A stretch of DNA of 64,000 nucleotides from Jiangella alkaliphila (GTDB lineage: Bacteria; Actinomycetota; Actinomycetes; Jiangellales; Jiangellaceae), in NCBI RefSeq assembly GCF_900105925.1, contig NZ_LT629791.1:7162001-7226000 (forward strand). The letters run 5' to 3'. The notes beneath the pieces are model-generated. The model was not told the DNA's origin, searched no databases, and saw only the letters and a list, made by a program, of their open reading frames with translations. Below, one piece after another: positions 62,090-64,000 of this stretch; within the stretch, counting starts at the first letter, position 1, and every line of letters starts with the position of its first letter. Both the position numbers and the translations under genes were made by a program.

Positions 62090-63784
62090 ATGTTCGATTC
62101 GACCGATCGTGCAGCGTCTGGCCACCCGCTGGTGGTGGCGCTGGACGCGGTCGAGTCGGCGATCTCCAGCGTTGACGATGCGCCCACGTGGGGTCTGCGG
62201 TCCGATGAGCTGGCCCGGCTGGTGGTGGCCCATGAGGCGCTCACCGCGCGGCTGGCCTCTTTGGGCCTGGGGTTGGTTCGCGAGGCCGACCGGCGCGGGG
62301 CCGGCTCGGCTGTGGGGGCGCCGTCGACGGCGGACTGGCTGCGTGATCGGCTGCGGCTGGACCATGGTGTGGCGAAGGGACGGGTCGAGCTGGCCGCCCT
62401 GCTTGACGTGGATGGCCCGCTCCTCGATGCCGCGCGCCTGGTCCACCTTGCTGGCGGCGTGACGGGTGTGGACGCTCACCACCGCACCGGCTACCCCGAT
62501 CCCACCGCCGATGGGGCCGGTCGGGCCGATACCGACGGCGCGGTCGACACCGACGCGCGGACGGGCCTCGGTGTCCCGGTGGCGGCGTTGCGCGAGCTGT
62601 CCCGGGCGGCTCGGCGCCTGCTGCCGTGCACGGCGTGGGCCCTGCGCGACGGCCGCGTCTGTGTCGAGCACGCGCAGGTCATCCGGCGCGCGCTGAAGCG
62701 GCTGCCGGCCGGCATCGACGCGATGGTGTGGGCCGAGTGCGAGGCGTTCCTCGCCGTGCACGCCACCCGCCACGACCCGCGCAGCCTGGCCCGGCTCGGC
62801 TCCCATCTGGCCACGGCGGTCACCGGAGCACACGACCTGGCCGGTCAGCGCGAACGTGAGGCGACGACGGACGCCGCCGCCGTCGGCGTGGACACCGCTA
62901 CCGACGAACCTCACCGGAACGACGACGGCAGGCTGGACGGCGACCGTGGCGAGGAGCGGGCCGAGGCCACGACGATGTTCGGGTTCGCCGACAACGGCGA
63001 CGGCACCGCGCGGGCCTACGGCTGCTTCTCCGCCGAAGCGGCCGACCTGATCACCACCGCGCTGGCGGCGCTGGCCGCTCCGGCTCCCGCGGCCGACGGC
63101 ACCGCGGATCCGCGTGGACACGCCACCCGGATGGGCGACGCACTGGTCGAGCTGTGCCGGCGGGCCATGGACGCCGGCGACCTGCTCCCGGGCGCACGGG
63201 GAGCCCGGCCACACCTCACCATCACGGCGTCACTGGGAACCCTGCGCAAGCAGCCCGGCTGCCCGAAAGCGGTGTCCATGTGGGGCACCCCGATCACGCC
63301 CGAAGCGCTGCGCCGGCTGGCCTGCGACGCCGGCGTCTCCCGGGTGCTCACCGACCCCGCAGGCGTGCCGCTCGACGTGGGCCGGCAGCACCGCACGGTG
63401 ACCCATGGGCAATGGGTCGCGCTCGTGGCTCGCGACCAGGGGTGCGCGTTCCCCGGCTGCGCCCGCCCGGCCGCCTGGACCCAGGCACACCACATCACCC
63501 ACTGGGCCGACGGCGGAACCACCGACCTGAACAACCTGGTGCTGCTCTGCGGGCACCACCACCGCAGCGTCCACCACCGCGGCTGGACCGTCCGCCTCGG
63601 TGCCGACGGCCACCCCGAGCTCATCCCGCCACCGTGGATCGACCCCGCTCGACAGCCACGACGCAACATCTACCACCGCCTCGTCGACGCCGTCGGCACT
63701 GATCCACTACGCCTCGACGCAGCAGCCGGATCACGCCGCACCGGCCCACCCAAGGACCCACCCGACCACGTCCGAGCCGCCTGA
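62090..63784 (+). CDS. DUF222 domain protein with C-terminal HNH endonuclease motif
   Basis: A 564-residue protein. The first two thirds are the DUF222 helical region (LARLVVAHEALTARLASLGL, STADWLRDRLRL), with an Asp/Thr-rich insert. The C terminus has an HNH nuclease fold: CAFPGCARPAAWTQAHHI followed by NLVLLCGHHHRSVH. Such proteins are multicopy in actinomycetes and many are linked to selfish elements carrying an intron or intein history. The ATG at 62090 lies 7 bases after a TATGCT box, so the message may be leaderless. Confidence 0.85.
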   Translation: MFDSTDRAASGHPLVVALDAVESAISSVDDAPTWGLRSDELARLVVAHEALTARLASLGLGLVREADRRGAGSAVGAPSTADWLRDRLRLDHGVAKGRVELAALLDVDGPLLDAARLVHLAGGVTGVDAHHRTGYPDPTADGAGRADTDGAVDTDARTGLGVPVAALRELSRAARRLLPCTAWALRDGRVCVEHAQVIRRALKRLPAGIDAMVWAECEAFLAVHATRHDPRSLARLGSHLATAVTGAHDLAGQREREATTDAAAVGVDTATDEPHRNDDGRLDGDRGEERAEATTMFGFADNGDGTARAYGCFSAEAADLITTALAALAAPAPAADGTADPRGHATRMGDALVELCRRAMDAGDLLPGARGARPHLTITASLGTLRKQPGCPKAVSMWGTPITPEALRRLACDAGVSRVLTDPAGVPLDVGRQHRTVTHGQWVALVARDQGCAFPGCARPAAWTQAHHITHWADGGTTDLNNLVLLCGHHHRSVHHRGWTVRLGADGHPELIPPPWIDPARQPRRNIYHRLVDAVGTDPLRLDAAAGSRRTGPPKDPPDHVRAA

Positions 63785-63809
63785 CCAGCCCGGCCAGAAT
63801 GCCGGCTGG
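63785..63809 (+). terminator. Hairpin after the DUF222-HNH gene
   Basis: CCAGCC(C)GGC pairs with GCCGGCTGG around CAGAAT, with one bulged C, immediately after the stop codon. No T run follows. Confidence 0.45.
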
Positions 63810-63954
63810 CCGATTCCTTGAAGATCACCGTCGTGCGTCGTGCCATGAACGTGGGTGGCACGGCTATCACCGGCGGTGACGACCACCGGCGGGGACAACG
63901 CAGCGGGACGGCGCCTGGGCATCGACCCGCTCCGCCGAGGATCCACGGGACACC

Positions 63955-64000
63955 CTAGCTCCGCGGCTCCACCAACAGGCGGGCGTACGCGGCCATCGAG
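63955..64000 (-). CDS. End of a gene entering from the right edge
   Basis: The minus strand reads SMAAYARLLVEPRS followed by TAG at 63957-63955. The codon pattern is that of local genes, but fourteen residues do not identify it. The 145 bp between the preceding hairpin and this stop holds nothing recognised. Confidence 0.3.
   Translation of the reverse strand, partial: SMAAYARLLVEPRS

Noticed and set aside
62077..62100. A LexA/SOS-type box at the start of the DUF222-HNH gene
   Set aside because: GTTCG occurs twice in direct orientation but the inverted CGAAC half with four-base spacing is absent.

Overview
The window is 64 kb of a high-GC actinomycete chromosome. GTG starts are common, genes are tightly packed with ATGA or GTGA stop/start overlaps, and the regulators (LacI, ECF, two-component), LXG/WXG-type secretion genes and a DUF222-HNH protein are typical of the group. 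A Jiangella-like soil or plant actinomycete would fit, but that is an inference. Nothing in the window names the species.

Layout. (1) 1-6.4 kb: a carbohydrate ABC importer (two permeases, a lipoprotein binding protein and a start fragment of the next gene) on the minus strand, a LacI-type repressor, and a divergent Gfo/Idh oxidoreductase plus TIM-barrel isomerase pair. A palindrome, TTTCGCGAAA, lies in front of both transcription units. (2) 6.4-8.3 kb: an IS3-family element (orfA, orfB) between two ~140-bp, mutually inverted, self-complementary repeats; a second palindromic array of four 18-bp units lies inside. (3) 8.3-24 kb: fifteen consecutive minus-strand genes, almost all overlapping, forming a catabolic operon: second ABC importer, DUF624 membrane protein, sulfatase, ADP-ribosylglycohydrolase fold fused to a jelly-roll domain, three Gfo/Idh dehydrogenases, zinc alcohol dehydrogenase, ThuA-like protein, alpha/beta hydrolase and three TIM-barrel isomerases. 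A PAS-AraC regulator is divergent. The set suggests uptake and oxidative breakdown of a glycoside or sulfated/methylated sugar of unknown identity. (4) 25-28.8 kb: pterin dehydratase-like/VOC protein, MMPL exporter and divergent ECF41-type sigma factor. (5) 28.9-29.9 kb: a decayed alpha/beta hydrolase. (6) 29.9-35.6 kb: OmpR-type two-component system divergent from a lipoprotein and a MacAB-like efflux operon. (7) 35.7-38.2 kb: an alkylation-repair-like operon (2OG oxygenase, two DNA methyltransferase-type proteins, ECF sigma factor) and a CoA-binding gene remnant. (8) 38.2-39.8 kb: hipBA with three evenly spaced operators. (9) 39.8-43.3 kb: NarL-type two-component system divergent from an ABC exporter. 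(10) 43.5-43.9 kb: XRE gene with a HipA-like stub. (11) 44-55.1 kb: purine degradation, running from guanine deaminase and xanthine dehydrogenase through urate oxidase, UraD, UraH and allantoinase to ureidoglycine aminohydrolase, with a candidate leader peptide and hairpin before xdhA. (12) 55.1-59.5 kb: a ~4-kb island bounded by two 175-bp direct repeats, holding a secretion-type small protein, a 642-residue polymorphic toxin, its likely DUF6188 immunity protein and VapBC. It ends about 50 bp from the tmRNA gene. (13) 59.5-64 kb: ssrA (tmRNA), an acyl-CoA dehydrogenase, a DUF222-HNH endonuclease-like protein and the tail of one more gene.

The two most promising unexplained systems are the 15-gene sugar operon, with its fused ADP-ribosylglycohydrolase/jelly-roll enzyme, and the repeat-bounded toxin island next to ssrA. 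All functional statements rest on reading motifs by eye. No database or structure search was run.
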